From the NCBI RefSeq assembly GCF_004121055.1, contig NZ_PYAL01000005.1, positions 477,330-541,329 of the forward strand: 64,000 nucleotides of DNA, read 5' to 3'. Shown here in pieces: positions 27,940 through 38,054 of this stretch (position 1 is its first letter; every line of letters begins with the position of its first letter). The translations under genes were made by a program, and so were the position numbers. The DNA comes from Achromobacter aloeverae. Its GTDB lineage: Bacteria > Pseudomonadota > Gammaproteobacteria > Burkholderiales > Burkholderiaceae_B. Under the pieces are notes generated by a model. That model searched no databases, was not told the DNA's origin, and was given only the letters and a program-made list of their open reading frames with translations.

Positions 27940-28524
27940 CTACGCGCCGACCGCATAGCGTACGACGGCGATGCCGCATGCATAGGCGTCGGCGCCCAAG
28001 AGGCGGAAACGGCTGACACCTTCGGCAAATATCGTACGGCCATCGTGCACGGTCGCCGGATTAACAAAGAGTTGAAGCTCGTCCACCAGGCGGAGCCGCA
28101 ACAATTCCGAAGCGAAGGTCACGCCACCGAAAGTGAGGATATTGCTTCCGGACTCCGCCTTGAGTTCCGAGATCGTCGAGGCCAGGTTCCCGACCACGGC
28201 GCGCGTCCGTGGCCATCTGGGCGAAAAGGCATGCCGTGACGCGATCGCTTTTTCGATTTTTCCGACGCGGCGGGCAAAATCAAAGGCGGGATTGCCCGCT
28301 TGATCCACTGCCATCCTGGCCCAGTGATCGATGAAGCCGCCTTCCGCCATGTTGCGGCTCAGAAGCACGCAGTCTGCCTTGGCATATTCGTCGTTGAAAT
28401 AGCGCTGCAGCGGAACATCCCAGGTGCAGTCGGGGCCCCAGTTCCAGACCTGCCATGGTTTGCCATCGGAAGCTTCGACAAAGCCGTCCATCGTGCTCTG
28501 CATCTGCAAGATCAATTTACGCAT
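27940..28524 (-). CDS. Dihydrofolate reductase family protein (RibD C-terminal-like)
   Basis: A 194-residue NADPH-dependent reductase of the DHFR/RibD-C fold. The opening MRKLILQMQSTMDGFVE is typical of the YwjB/YyaP type, as is the NILTFGGVTFASELLRLRLVDE segment. It follows the ECF sigma factor gene on the same strand (43 bases). Such pairs of an ECF factor and a small oxidoreductase are frequent. The real substrate is unknown; folate is unlikely. Confidence 0.85.
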   Translation of the reverse strand: MRKLILQMQSTMDGFVEASDGKPWQVWNWGPDCTWDVPLQRYFNDEYAKADCVLLSRNMAEGGFIDHWARMAVDQAGNPAFDFARRVGKIEKAIASRHAFSPRWPRTRAVVGNLASTISELKAESGSNILTFGGVTFASELLRLRLVDELQLFVNPATVHDGRTIFAEGVSRFRLLGADAYACGIAVVRYAVGA

Positions 28525-28567
28525 CTTCTTCTCGCCTTGTTACTCCAATAACAACCACATCAAGTCG

Positions 28568-29479
28568 TCATGATGACCCGTCCGGCGTCCCATGCGCGAT
28601 CACTTCCGCGTCCGCCACCGCGTACCGGGCGTGTCGAAAGTCCCGGATACTGCATATCCTGGAGCCGTCGAATTCAAGCAGCACAAAGTAGCTCGGCGTC
28701 GCCGCCGGCTGCTGGGGATCAAACACCAGCAATGCCGCTCGCCCGTCCACCAATCCGGGGACCAATCTCCAGTCGAACACTTGGGAGTAATTTCCGAAAT
28801 AGGTCGAAACCGACGGCTTGCCTTTCAGGTGCGTCCGGGTCACCACTTCGAGCCGCACGTCGTCGGCGAGCATGTCGCGAACGGCATCGAAATCTCGCGC
28901 GTTGAAATGTTCGACATATAGGGACAAGCGCGCCAGGTCGGCCTGGCTCAGGTGGACGTCCTCGCGCGTGGGCGGTTCATCCGCCAGTTCGCGCAGACGC
29001 GCGCGCCCGCGGTGAAGGGCGGCCTTGATCGCAGGTATGGTCATGCCCGTGATCGCCTCGGCCTCCTTGAGGGAATGGCCCAGCACATCGACCAGGGCGG
29101 TGCATCCGCGCTGGGCCACGGGGAGCCGCATGAATTGGCGCAAGCCCGCACGGGCGACGATACGTCGCGTAGCATCGGCCTGGTCATCGATGGTCATGTC
29201 GGGATCCTCATCCGAGGAAAACTTGTCCATACGCGATCGACGCCTGATGAAGTCGATCGCCGCGTTGTGGGCAATGTGAAACACCCAGCGCTCGACACTT
29301 TCGAATTCCTGGTCAGCGTAGGCCGTCAGGGCCTTTACCAAGGTTTCCTGGACAACATCCTCTCCATCGATGACCGAACCCACCATGCGTGCGCAAAACC
29401 GGTGCAGCGCCGGGCGCAGGTCCGCGAGGCGCTTTTCAAAGGCATGCCGTCTTAGGGCAGTCTGGTTCACGTCTGTCAA
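28568..29479 (-). CDS. ECF-type sigma-70 factor with C-terminal SnoaL-like domain
   Basis: A 303-residue extracytoplasmic-function sigma factor. Region 2 includes the VIDGEDVVQETLVKAL helix, region 4 contains LKEAEAITGMTIPAIKAALHRGRARL, and the last 110 residues form an NTF2/SnoaL-like domain (YVEHFNARDFDAVRDMLADDV), which replaces an anti-sigma factor as regulator in the ECF41-type and related groups. The TTG at 29479 is chosen because GGGGAGG lies about 6 bases upstream. It likely drives itself and the adjacent DHFR-like gene. Confidence 0.85.
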   Translation of the reverse strand: MTDVNQTALRRHAFEKRLADLRPALHRFCARMVGSVIDGEDVVQETLVKALTAYADQEFESVERWVFHIAHNAAIDFIRRRSRMDKFSSDEDPDMTIDDQADATRRIVARAGLRQFMRLPVAQRGCTALVDVLGHSLKEAEAITGMTIPAIKAALHRGRARLRELADEPPTREDVHLSQADLARLSLYVEHFNARDFDAVRDMLADDVRLEVVTRTHLKGKPSVSTYFGNYSQVFDWRLVPGLVDGRAALLVFDPQQPAATPSYFVLLEFDGSRICSIRDFRHARYAVADAEVIAHGTPDGSS

Positions 29480-29660
29480 CTGCGGCCTCCCCTGTGGAAT
29501 GGATCGAAAGCTTCCTACGTAGTGCGATGATGATTTCGCGGCCGTTGCTACGCTGCATGACTTCAAAGTGAAGTTTTTCGCGCTGTCTATATCTATAAAG
29601 ACGGCTCGGCGGGCCAGAAAGATTCTCTCGGGGAAAATTTCTTCACACGACGCAGCGGCT

Positions 29661-30407
29661 TCAGGGCTGTGCCACCCTGCCCACGTCCAGATCGCTCCAG
29701 GCCGCGGGCGCGGCCAGGCCCTGCAGCGCGGTGCCCATCAATTCCCGCAAAACCAGCTCATCGTCCTCCAGGTCGATCATCGGGTCCGTACCGGCCAGGG
29801 TCTGGAACTTGTGCGACAGCGGGTCGCAGTTGGCTAGCAGGTGCATGGTCAGGCCGCGGATGAATTCATAGCGCCAGATCAGTTCGGCGCGGCTGAAGCG
29901 CGGCAGCGTCTCCGCCAGGGCATCGATGAACAGTTGCGCATAGACGTCCATCTGGTGCGCCATGAACTGCGCGTAGTCGCTGCCGGGCACGGCGCGCAGA
30001 TGGCTCTGCGTGCGGATGATCAGGCGGCCGCCGTCGGCGCCGCGCTCCGCCGCCACGATGGGCCGCAGCATTGCGTCCAGGATGTCCGGCACGGGAATGG
30101 GTGCGGGTGTGAACCGGCGCCTGGCGGCCGCGAGGCGCTCCCGGCGGTCAATGTTGACCGGCTCAAGAATGGACAGCAGCGCAGCGCGGACCAGAGCGTC
30201 CTTGGAGCCGAAATAATAATGCACTGCAGCAACATTGGCGTTCGAGGCCACGCAAATATCGCGAATCGTGGTCGCCACGGGGCCTTTTTGGGCGATCAAC
30301 GTCCTCGCTGAACGAAAAATGCGGGTAGATGCATCATGATCGGCGCTTTTCGGACTATTTTCCGGCTTCCCAGGTACTGCCTCCGATGCGGATTCAGGCG
30401 GACTCAT
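29661..30407 (-). CDS. TetR-family regulator (left end of amidase island)
   Basis: A 248-residue TetR-type repressor. The helix-turn-helix is in TTIRDICVASNANVAAVHYYFGSKD, followed by a ligand-binding domain. It is a clear paralogue of the regulator at 46805: both share YYFGSKDALVRAAL, SILEPVNI and a C-terminal MIDL-DDELVLREL pattern. It is divergent from the atzG-like/amidase operon, and a palindrome (30536-30555) lies between them. It probably represses that operon and itself. Confidence 0.9.
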   Translation of the reverse strand: MSPPESASEAVPGKPENSPKSADHDASTRIFRSARTLIAQKGPVATTIRDICVASNANVAAVHYYFGSKDALVRAALLSILEPVNIDRRERLAAARRRFTPAPIPVPDILDAMLRPIVAAERGADGGRLIIRTQSHLRAVPGSDYAQFMAHQMDVYAQLFIDALAETLPRFSRAELIWRYEFIRGLTMHLLANCDPLSHKFQTLAGTDPMIDLEDDELVLRELMGTALQGLAAPAAWSDLDVGRVAQP

Positions 30408-30535
30408 GTTCCCTCCCGCTTAAATTGATCGTTTGGTTTTCAATCTGAAATAAAGGTCGATCGCAGCAAAATTTATGACAAAAATGCCGAAACACAGGGT
30501 ATTTACCAATATTGCTCGCCTTTAATCGTTCTCAG

Positions 30536-30555
30536 AATAAAACAAATGTTTTATT
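30536..30555. promoter_or_regulatory. TetR-type operator, left copy
   Basis: A perfect palindrome with 9-bp arms: AATAAAACA, two bases, TGTTTTATT. It lies between the first TetR gene and the amidase operon. The core TAAAACA-N2-TGTTTTA recurs at 46656-46671 in front of the second TetR gene. Confidence 0.75.
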
Positions 30556-30637
30556 TGTGCATGACGAGCAAACCACAATGACAACGGTAATGTGCGATTG
30601 CAGCATCGCGTGCTACCGACATTTCAAGGGGTTGAGC

Positions 30638-30880
30638 ATGTCCGTGAGCACCGCAGCCTCGGCGGGAGAACCCGCTACGTCCGAGCAAATCCTCATCCTG
30701 CTGCAGCAGGCTGAATTTGTCTTGCCCGAGCCTTACCTGTCCGAAATTATCAGCGCCTACGGCTACGTGCGGCGCCTGGTGGCGCGCATACACCGCGGTT
30801 ACCGGTTCGACGAGGAGCCGGCCCATGTCTTCAATCCGCTGGCCTTCGGCCGCGCGGCCGCCGCCGAGGTGGCGAAATGA
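30638..30880 (+). CDS. AtzG/GatC-like small amidase partner (DUF4089 type)
   Basis: An 80-residue protein with AAGGGG upstream of the ATG at 30638. The C-terminal part, YVRRLVARIHRGYRFDEEPA followed by HVFNP, fits the AtzG-like family: small GatC-type proteins that bind and stabilise an amidase-signature partner. Its last codon overlaps the amidase start (ATGA), implying balanced synthesis of the two. It opens an eleven-gene operon reaching 43547. Confidence 0.72.
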   Translation: MSVSTAASAGEPATSEQILILLQQAEFVLPEPYLSEIISAYGYVRRLVARIHRGYRFDEEPAHVFNPLAFGRAAAAEVAK

Positions 30881-32307
30881 GCGACGACCTTTCCTTCCTG
30901 ACACTAGCCGAGGCCAGCCGGCTTGTCGCCGCCCGGAAGCTCTCGCCCGTGGAGCTTGCCGAGGCCTGCCTGGCACGCACCGAGGCCGTCGACGGCGCGC
31001 TGTGCAGCTTCATCACGCCCACGCCCGACCTGGCGCGACAGCAGGCCAGGCAGGCCGAAGCCGACATCATGCGCAGCGGTCCCCGCAGTGCGATGCACGG
31101 CATTCCATACTCGCTGAAAGACATCTACGAAACGGCGGGCATCCGCACCACGGGCCAATCCCGCACGCTGGCCGATAACGTCCCGTCCACCGACTGCCAT
31201 ATACACTGCCGGCTGGTCGAGGCTGGCGGCGTGCTGATGGGCAAGGCCACTACCTGGGAATTCGCCCATGGCGGGCCGGCCTGGGACGTGGTGGCGCCGC
31301 CCGCGCGCAATCCGTGGGACATCTCGCGCACACCAGCAGGCTCGTCGTCAGGCTCGGCCGTCGGCGTGGCCGCTGGCCTGGTGCTGGGCTCCATGGGCTC
31401 CGACACTGGTGGTTCGATCCGCCAGCCGGCGGCGGCTTGCGGCATCGCGGGCATCAAGCCCACCTACGGGCGGCTCAGCCGCCGCGGCATCCTGCCCAAC
31501 TGTTTCACGCATGACCATGCCGGCCCGCTGGCCTGGACCAGCGAAGACCTGGCGATCCTGATGAACGCGACGGCGGGCTACGATCCCCTGGACCCGGGCA
31601 GCGTAGACCTGCCCGTGCCCGACTTCCGGGCATCCCTCAACGGCGATGCCAAGGGGCTGGTCATCGGCGTGCCCTGGAAATGGATCGACGAGGAATTTCC
31701 CGTCTCGCCAGCCAGCCGCAAGGCCCTGGCCGACGCGCTGGAAGTGCTGGCCGGCCTGGGCGCCACGGTGCGGCACATCGACCTGCCGCCCATCCTGGCG
31801 TTCAACGACAGCAAGCGCGTCATCGCCATGTCCGAGTTGTTCTCCATCCACGAACCCATGCTGCGTACGCGACCGGACCTGTTCGGCCGCAGCCTGCGAT
31901 ATCGCATCATGTGTGGCGCCCTGCTACGCGCGGAGGACTACGTGCAGGCCACCCGCATGCGCGCCCGCCTGGCGAGCGCCGTGCAAGCCGCCCTGCACGA
32001 CGCCGACGTGATCGTTCTGCCGTGTGCCGAGCCCGCCGGCAAGCTTGAGGCGGCCAGCCCCGAGTCGATGTTCGACGACCCCAGCTACACCGTACCCTTC
32101 AACGTGTCTGGCAACCCGGCGCTGTCGGTCTGCAACGGTTTCTCGGAAAGCGGCATGCCGTTCTCCATGCAGATCGCCGGCCGCCTGTTCGACGAGGCCA
32201 CGGTGCTGCGCGTGGGCGACGCCTATGAAAAGGCGACCGCGTGGCGCCAGCGCCGCCCCCACCTCGCCGACCTGGCAAGGCAGTCCACGCAGGCCCAGGC
32301 AGCATAG
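30877..32307 (+). CDS. Amidase-signature hydrolase (AtzE/GatA-like)
   Basis: A 476-residue amidase-signature enzyme hydrolysing a C-N amide-type bond. The Ser-cisSer-Lys triad is visible as Lys81 (YSLKD), Ser156 (AGSSSGS) and Ser180 (SDTGGSIR), with the 24-residue spacing between serines normal for the family. It is coupled to the small AtzG-like protein and followed by an ABC importer, so its substrate is probably imported. AtzE-like enzymes act on carboxybiuret or allophanate-type ureides, but the substrate here is unknown. Confidence 0.88.
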   Translation: MSDDLSFLTLAEASRLVAARKLSPVELAEACLARTEAVDGALCSFITPTPDLARQQARQAEADIMRSGPRSAMHGIPYSLKDIYETAGIRTTGQSRTLADNVPSTDCHIHCRLVEAGGVLMGKATTWEFAHGGPAWDVVAPPARNPWDISRTPAGSSSGSAVGVAAGLVLGSMGSDTGGSIRQPAAACGIAGIKPTYGRLSRRGILPNCFTHDHAGPLAWTSEDLAILMNATAGYDPLDPGSVDLPVPDFRASLNGDAKGLVIGVPWKWIDEEFPVSPASRKALADALEVLAGLGATVRHIDLPPILAFNDSKRVIAMSELFSIHEPMLRTRPDLFGRSLRYRIMCGALLRAEDYVQATRMRARLASAVQAALHDADVIVLPCAEPAGKLEAASPESMFDDPSYTVPFNVSGNPALSVCNGFSESGMPFSMQIAGRLFDEATVLRVGDAYEKATAWRQRRPHLADLARQSTQAQAA

Positions 32308-32430
32308 CCGGCGCCGACGTCCCGTTTTCCTGGCTTTCCGGGCAGGCCCTTCACCACGCTCCCCTTCTATCGTTTCTTCCCGCAGTCGAATAAAGCCGCA
32401 CGGCTTGCGCTTTACTACTGGAGAAATACC

Positions 32431-34035
32431 TTGGCCATCAAACGATACGTGGCTGCGCTTTGCGCCGCGCTCGCCCTTGTCCTCCCCACGCTCGACGCCC
32501 ACGCGGAGAAAGTCCTGCGCGTGGCCTCGACCATGGCCGACATTCCCTTGACCACCGGACAATCCAGCCAGGGCGGGGAGGGTACGCGTTTCATCGGCAT
32601 CACGCTATATGACCAGCTCATTCGCTGGGACCTGTCGCGCTCCGACGTGCTGGCCAAGCTGGTGCCGGGCCTGGCGCTGAGCTGGTCGGTGGACGAGGCC
32701 ACCCACAAGGTCTGGACGTTGAAGCTGCGCCCAGGCGTGAAGTTCCACGACGGCTCGGACTTCAATGCCGACGCCGTGGTCTGGACCTTCGACAAGCTGC
32801 TCAACCGCAAGGCGCCGCAGTTCGACCAGTCGCAGGCAGCGCAGATCAGCCAGTACATCGCCAACTTCGACACCTATCGGGCCATCGACCCGATGACGGT
32901 CGAGATCACCACCAAGGTGCCCGATGCGACCTTTCCTTACATGCTGGCGGGCATCAACATCGGCAGCAGTCCCGCTCGCTACAAGGAACTGGGCGGCGAT
33001 TGGAGCAAGATCGCGTTCAAGCCCTCGGGCACCGGCCCGTGGATGCTGGACAAGCTGGTTCCGCGCGAGCGCGCGGAGATGGTGCGCAACCCCAACTATT
33101 GGGACCCCGCACGCGTGCCCAAGTCCGACCGCATGATCCTCTTCGCCATGCCCGACCCCAACACGCGCGTCGCGGCCCTGCTGTCGGGCCAGGTCGACTG
33201 GGTCGAGGCGCCGCCGCCCGACACCATCCCGCGCCTGAAGTCGGCGGGCATGCAGATCATCACCAATGTCTACCCGCACGTGTGGCCCTACATCCCCAAT
33301 CTGGGCCCGGCCTCGGTGTTTCATGACATCCGCGTGCGCAAGGCAGCCAACCTGGCCATTGACCGCGTGGGCCTGTCGGAATTCCTGGGCGGCACCGCCA
33401 TGCCCGCCCAGGGCGCCATCGACCCCAAGCATCCGTGGTTCGGCAAGCCGAATTTCAAGATCGAATACAACCCCGAGGAAGCCAAGCGCCTGATGAAGGA
33501 AGCGGGCTACGGTCCCGACAAGCCCGCCAAGATCCGGATCGCCGTGTCGACCTCGGGCTCGGGCCAAATGCAGCCGCTGCCCATGAACGAGTTCATCCAG
33601 GAAAACCTGAAGGAAGTCGGCTTCGACGTCGAGCTGGTCGTCATGGAATGGGAGGAGCTGCGCTCGCACCGCCGCGCCAGCGCTGACGAGCCGGCCAACA
33701 AGGGCATAGACGCGCTCAACAACAGCGTGGCGTACTGGGACCCCTACAGCGGCCTGATAGGCGTGGCCGATTCGCAGCTGCGTCCGCCCCGCGGCTACAA
33801 CTGGGGGGGCTACAACGACCCCGAGGCCGACCGGCTGGCGCGCGCCGCGGCGGTGGAGTTCGACCCCGCCAAGCAGGACAAGCTGCTGGGACAGCTGCAC
33901 TCCCGCATCGTCGACCAGGCCATGTGGATCTGGGTGGTGCACGACTTGAACCCACGGGCGCTCAGCCCCAGGGTCAAGGGTTTCGTGCAGGCACAGAGCT
34001 GGTTCCAGGACCTGACGCCCGTTTACGTAGAGTAG
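32431..34035 (+). CDS. Dipeptide/oligopeptide-type ABC substrate-binding protein
   Basis: A 534-residue SBP_bac_5 family periplasmic binding protein. The signal peptide is cleaved near LDAHA and the mature part begins EKVLRVASTMADIPLTTGQ. Family landmarks are LRPGVKFHDGSDF and GTGPWMLDKLVP. The start is a TTG with GGAG 8 bases upstream. A paralogue at 44951 is very similar throughout. Both have the unusual N-terminal DIPLTTGQ-SQGGEG, suggesting a shared ligand class. The 123-base gap before it shows only a weak hairpin. Confidence 0.92.
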   Translation: MAIKRYVAALCAALALVLPTLDAHAEKVLRVASTMADIPLTTGQSSQGGEGTRFIGITLYDQLIRWDLSRSDVLAKLVPGLALSWSVDEATHKVWTLKLRPGVKFHDGSDFNADAVVWTFDKLLNRKAPQFDQSQAAQISQYIANFDTYRAIDPMTVEITTKVPDATFPYMLAGINIGSSPARYKELGGDWSKIAFKPSGTGPWMLDKLVPRERAEMVRNPNYWDPARVPKSDRMILFAMPDPNTRVAALLSGQVDWVEAPPPDTIPRLKSAGMQIITNVYPHVWPYIPNLGPASVFHDIRVRKAANLAIDRVGLSEFLGGTAMPAQGAIDPKHPWFGKPNFKIEYNPEEAKRLMKEAGYGPDKPAKIRIAVSTSGSGQMQPLPMNEFIQENLKEVGFDVELVVMEWEELRSHRRASADEPANKGIDALNNSVAYWDPYSGLIGVADSQLRPPRGYNWGGYNDPEADRLARAAAVEFDPAKQDKLLGQLHSRIVDQAMWIWVVHDLNPRALSPRVKGFVQAQSWFQDLTPVYVE

Positions 34036-34046
34036 GACTCGTCACC

Positions 34047-34970
34047 ATGCTGCGTTATGTGCTGCGTCGCATCCTGTATGCGATCCCGATCGCCCTCGGC
34101 GTGTCGCTGGTCTGCTTCTCGCTGGTCCACCTGGCCCCCGGCGACCCGCTCAGCGCGGTGCTGCCCGAGACCGCCACGCCGGAGCAGATCGCCGAGATCA
34201 AGGCCGACTACGGTTTCGACAGACCCCTGCCGATTCAATACCTGAAGTGGCTGGGCCGGGCGCTTGTTGGCGACCTGGGCTCGTCCATCAAGACGGGCCG
34301 GCCGGTAATGCAGGAGATCGCGCCAGCCATCGGCAACTCCATCCTGCTGGCGGTGGCGGCCATCTTGCTGGCCTTCTTCGTCGGCTCTGCCCTGGGCGTG
34401 CTGGCCGGCTACGCGCGCAGCCGCGCGGCCGACAGCGTGGTGACGGCCGTGGCGATCACCGGCGTGTCGATCCCGCACTATTGGCTGGGCATGGTGCTGA
34501 TCGTGATCTTCTCGGTCGAGATGAACCTGCTGCCCGCCTCGGGCATGGGTGCGGCGGACTGGCAGCACATGATCCTGCCGGCGGTCACGCTGGCCTCCAT
34601 CCCCATGGGGATCATCGCCCGCTCGATACGCGCGGCAGTCATCGAGACGCGCAAGCAGGAGTTCGTGCAGACGCTCTACGCCAAGGGGTTGCCGAGCCGG
34701 AAAGTATTCCGCCACGTGGCCAAGAACGTGGCGCCCACCGTGATGGCCGTCATGGGGCTGCAGTTTGCCCAGATGCTGGGCGGGTCGATCCTGGTTGAGA
34801 CCGTGTTCGCATGGCCCGGCACGGGCTTCCTGATGAACTCGGCGATCTTCACGCGCGACCTGCCCATTCTGCAGGGGACGATCCTGGTGCTGGCGATGCT
34901 GTTCGTCGCCATGAACCTGGCCGTCGACATCCTGCAGATGCTGATGGATCCGCGGATCAAACGCAACTGA
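34047..34970 (+). CDS. ABC transporter permease, DppB/OppB type
   Basis: A 307-residue integral membrane permease with six predicted helices and the N-terminal LRRILYAIPIALGVSLVCF typical of DppB. The EAA loop region lies around AKGLPSRKVFRHVAKN. It starts 11 bases after the binding-protein stop. With the next gene it forms the channel of the importer. The open frame runs upstream to 33924, but that part is the binding-protein shadow. Confidence 0.92.
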   Translation: MLRYVLRRILYAIPIALGVSLVCFSLVHLAPGDPLSAVLPETATPEQIAEIKADYGFDRPLPIQYLKWLGRALVGDLGSSIKTGRPVMQEIAPAIGNSILLAVAAILLAFFVGSALGVLAGYARSRAADSVVTAVAITGVSIPHYWLGMVLIVIFSVEMNLLPASGMGAADWQHMILPAVTLASIPMGIIARSIRAAVIETRKQEFVQTLYAKGLPSRKVFRHVAKNVAPTVMAVMGLQFAQMLGGSILVETVFAWPGTGFLMNSAIFTRDLPILQGTILVLAMLFVAMNLAVDILQMLMDPRIKRN

Positions 34971-34983
34971 TGACGGGTACGCC

Positions 34984-35901
34984 ATGAACACGATCACGAC
35001 CTCCGCTACCGCTACCGCCACCGCGTCGGCCCCCGCCGGGCCAGCGGCGTTCCGCCGGGCCAGCAAGGGCTTCTGGCACACCGTGGGGCGGCGCCTGGCG
35101 CGCGACCCCATCACCATGATCTGCGCGGTCATCCTGCTGCTGATCGTGTTGGCCGCGGTCTTCGCGCCCTGGCTGGGGCTGGACGATCCCTTCAAGCAGA
35201 GCATGGCGCGCCGGCTCAAGCCTTTCGGCTACCAGGGCCACTGGCTGGGCACCGACGAGCTGGGGCGCGATATGTTGTCGCGCCTGGTGTTCGGCGCCCG
35301 CATGTCGCTGTTCACGGGCTTCGTGCCTGTGGCCCTGGCCACGCTCATCGGCGGCTCTCTGGGCGTGGTGGCCGGTTATGCCGGCGGGCGCGTCAACATG
35401 GTCATCATGCGCTGCATCGACGTGTTCTACGCCTTTCCGTCGGTGCTGCTGGCCGTGGCGATCTCGGGGTTTCTCGGCTCCGGCCAGGTCAACGGCCTGG
35501 TTTCGCTGACCCTGGTCTTCGTGCCGCCTGTTGCCCGCATCTCGGAAAGCGTCACCACCCGCGTGCGCAACGAGGACTTCGTCGAGGCAGCCCGCGCCAC
35601 GGGCGCCCCGACGCTGTCCATCCTGTTCACGCACGTGCTGTCCAACGTACTTGGCCCCATCCTTGTCTATGCCTCCAGCCTGATCAGCGTCAGCATCGTG
35701 ATCGCCTCGGGCCTGAGCTTCCTTGGCCTTGGGGTCACGCCGCCCAACGCCGAGTGGGGCCTGATGCTGAGCACGCTGCGCCAGGCCATCTACGTCGCGC
35801 CGCTGACCGCCATCCTGCCCGGCGCCATGATCTTCATCACGTCGATGTGCTTCAGCCTGATGAGCGACGGCTTGCGCAACGCCATGGACGTCAAAGTCTG
35901 A
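34984..35901 (+). CDS. ABC transporter permease, DppC/OppC type
   Basis: A 305-residue permease with an N-terminal cytoplasmic tail containing a Thr-Ala repeat (TATATASA), then LLLIVLAAVFAPWLG and the DppC hallmark HWLGTDELGRDMLSRLVFG. The EAA-type loop is EAARATGAPTLSILFTHVL. It lies 13 bases after its partner permease and heterodimerises with it. Confidence 0.92.
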   Translation: MNTITTSATATATASAPAGPAAFRRASKGFWHTVGRRLARDPITMICAVILLLIVLAAVFAPWLGLDDPFKQSMARRLKPFGYQGHWLGTDELGRDMLSRLVFGARMSLFTGFVPVALATLIGGSLGVVAGYAGGRVNMVIMRCIDVFYAFPSVLLAVAISGFLGSGQVNGLVSLTLVFVPPVARISESVTTRVRNEDFVEAARATGAPTLSILFTHVLSNVLGPILVYASSLISVSIVIASGLSFLGLGVTPPNAEWGLMLSTLRQAIYVAPLTAILPGAMIFITSMCFSLMSDGLRNAMDVKV

Positions 35902-35911
35902 GAGGGAAACC

Positions 35912-37003
35912 ATGATCCTTGAAGATATGCACCGCGCCCCCGTGAATGCCCCGATCGGTCATGTGGCGCAGAGCGGCGAGTCCGACCCGAAACGCGACCG
36001 CGGCGGTCCGGCGCAGCCCATGCTGATCGTGCGCGGCCTGAAGAAGCATTTCGAGATCGGCGGGTCGGCGCTGGGCAAGAACAAGACCGTGGTGCGCGCC
36101 GTGGACGGCGTGAATTTCTCCGTGGGCAAGGGCGAGACGCTAGGCATCGTCGGCGAATCGGGCTGTGGCAAGTCGACCACGGCGCGCCTGCTGATGCACC
36201 TGATCACGCCGGATGCGGGCGACCTGATCTTCGACGGCGAAGAGGTCGGCAGCGTGCGCGGCATCAACGTCCGCGACCTGCGGCAGAACATGCAGATGGT
36301 GTTCCAGGATAGCTACGCCTCGCTGAATCCGCGCCTGACCATCCGCGACAGCATCGCCTACGGCCCGCGCGTGACCGGCATCGGCAAGGCCGAAGCCGTG
36401 GCGCGGGCCGAGAAGCTGCTCGGCATGGTCGGCCTGGAGCCTGGCATGTTCGCCCTGCGCTATCCGCACGAGCTGTCCGGCGGGCAGCGCCAGCGCGTCA
36501 ATATCGCCCGCGCGCTGGCCATGGAGCCGCGCATGTTGATCCTGGACGAGTCGGTCTCGGCGCTGGACAAGTCGGTCGAGGCGCAGGTGCTGAACCTGCT
36601 GCGCCAGCTCAAGCGCGAGCTCAACCTCACCTACGTCTTCATTTCGCACGACCTGAACGTGGTGCAGTACGTCAGCGATCGCGTACTGGTGATGTATCTG
36701 GGCCAGGTGGTCGAGTCGGGGCCGGTCGGCGCCATCTACGGTGGCGCGCGCCATCCCTACACCACGGCACTGCTGTCTTCGCGGCCTTCGATGGATCCGC
36801 GCCGGCGCGTCGAGACGCCGCCGCTGTCTGGCGACCCGCCCAATCCGATCAATCCGCCCAGCGGCTGTCGTTTCCGCACGCGCTGCCCACATGCGCAGGC
36901 GCGCTGCGCCGAGGAGGCGCCGACCCTCGCTCCGTCGCCATTGGACCCGAACCATCTGGCGGCCTGCCATTTTCCACGAGCGGCCGCGGCCAGGGCCGCC
37001 TGA
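35912..37003 (+). CDS. ABC transporter ATPase, DppF/OppF type
   Basis: A 363-residue ATPase with Walker A GESGCGKSTTA, signature LSGGQRQRVNIARAL, Walker B RMLILDESVSALD and a C-terminal oligopeptide-transporter zinc-type region (GCRFRTRCPHAQARC). The Walker B Glu is followed by SVSALDKSV rather than PVSALDVSV, a mild variation. It has an unusually long N-terminal extension of about 30 residues before MLIVRGLKKHF. Confidence 0.92.
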   Translation: MILEDMHRAPVNAPIGHVAQSGESDPKRDRGGPAQPMLIVRGLKKHFEIGGSALGKNKTVVRAVDGVNFSVGKGETLGIVGESGCGKSTTARLLMHLITPDAGDLIFDGEEVGSVRGINVRDLRQNMQMVFQDSYASLNPRLTIRDSIAYGPRVTGIGKAEAVARAEKLLGMVGLEPGMFALRYPHELSGGQRQRVNIARALAMEPRMLILDESVSALDKSVEAQVLNLLRQLKRELNLTYVFISHDLNVVQYVSDRVLVMYLGQVVESGPVGAIYGGARHPYTTALLSSRPSMDPRRRVETPPLSGDPPNPINPPSGCRFRTRCPHAQARCAEEAPTLAPSPLDPNHLAACHFPRAAAARAA

Positions 37004-37016
37004 CTGGAGTTTCATC

Positions 37017-38012
<996 letters not shown>

Positions 38013-38054
38013 AACCGGCGGCATGACGCCGCCATGTTGTGCGAGGAACCACGC

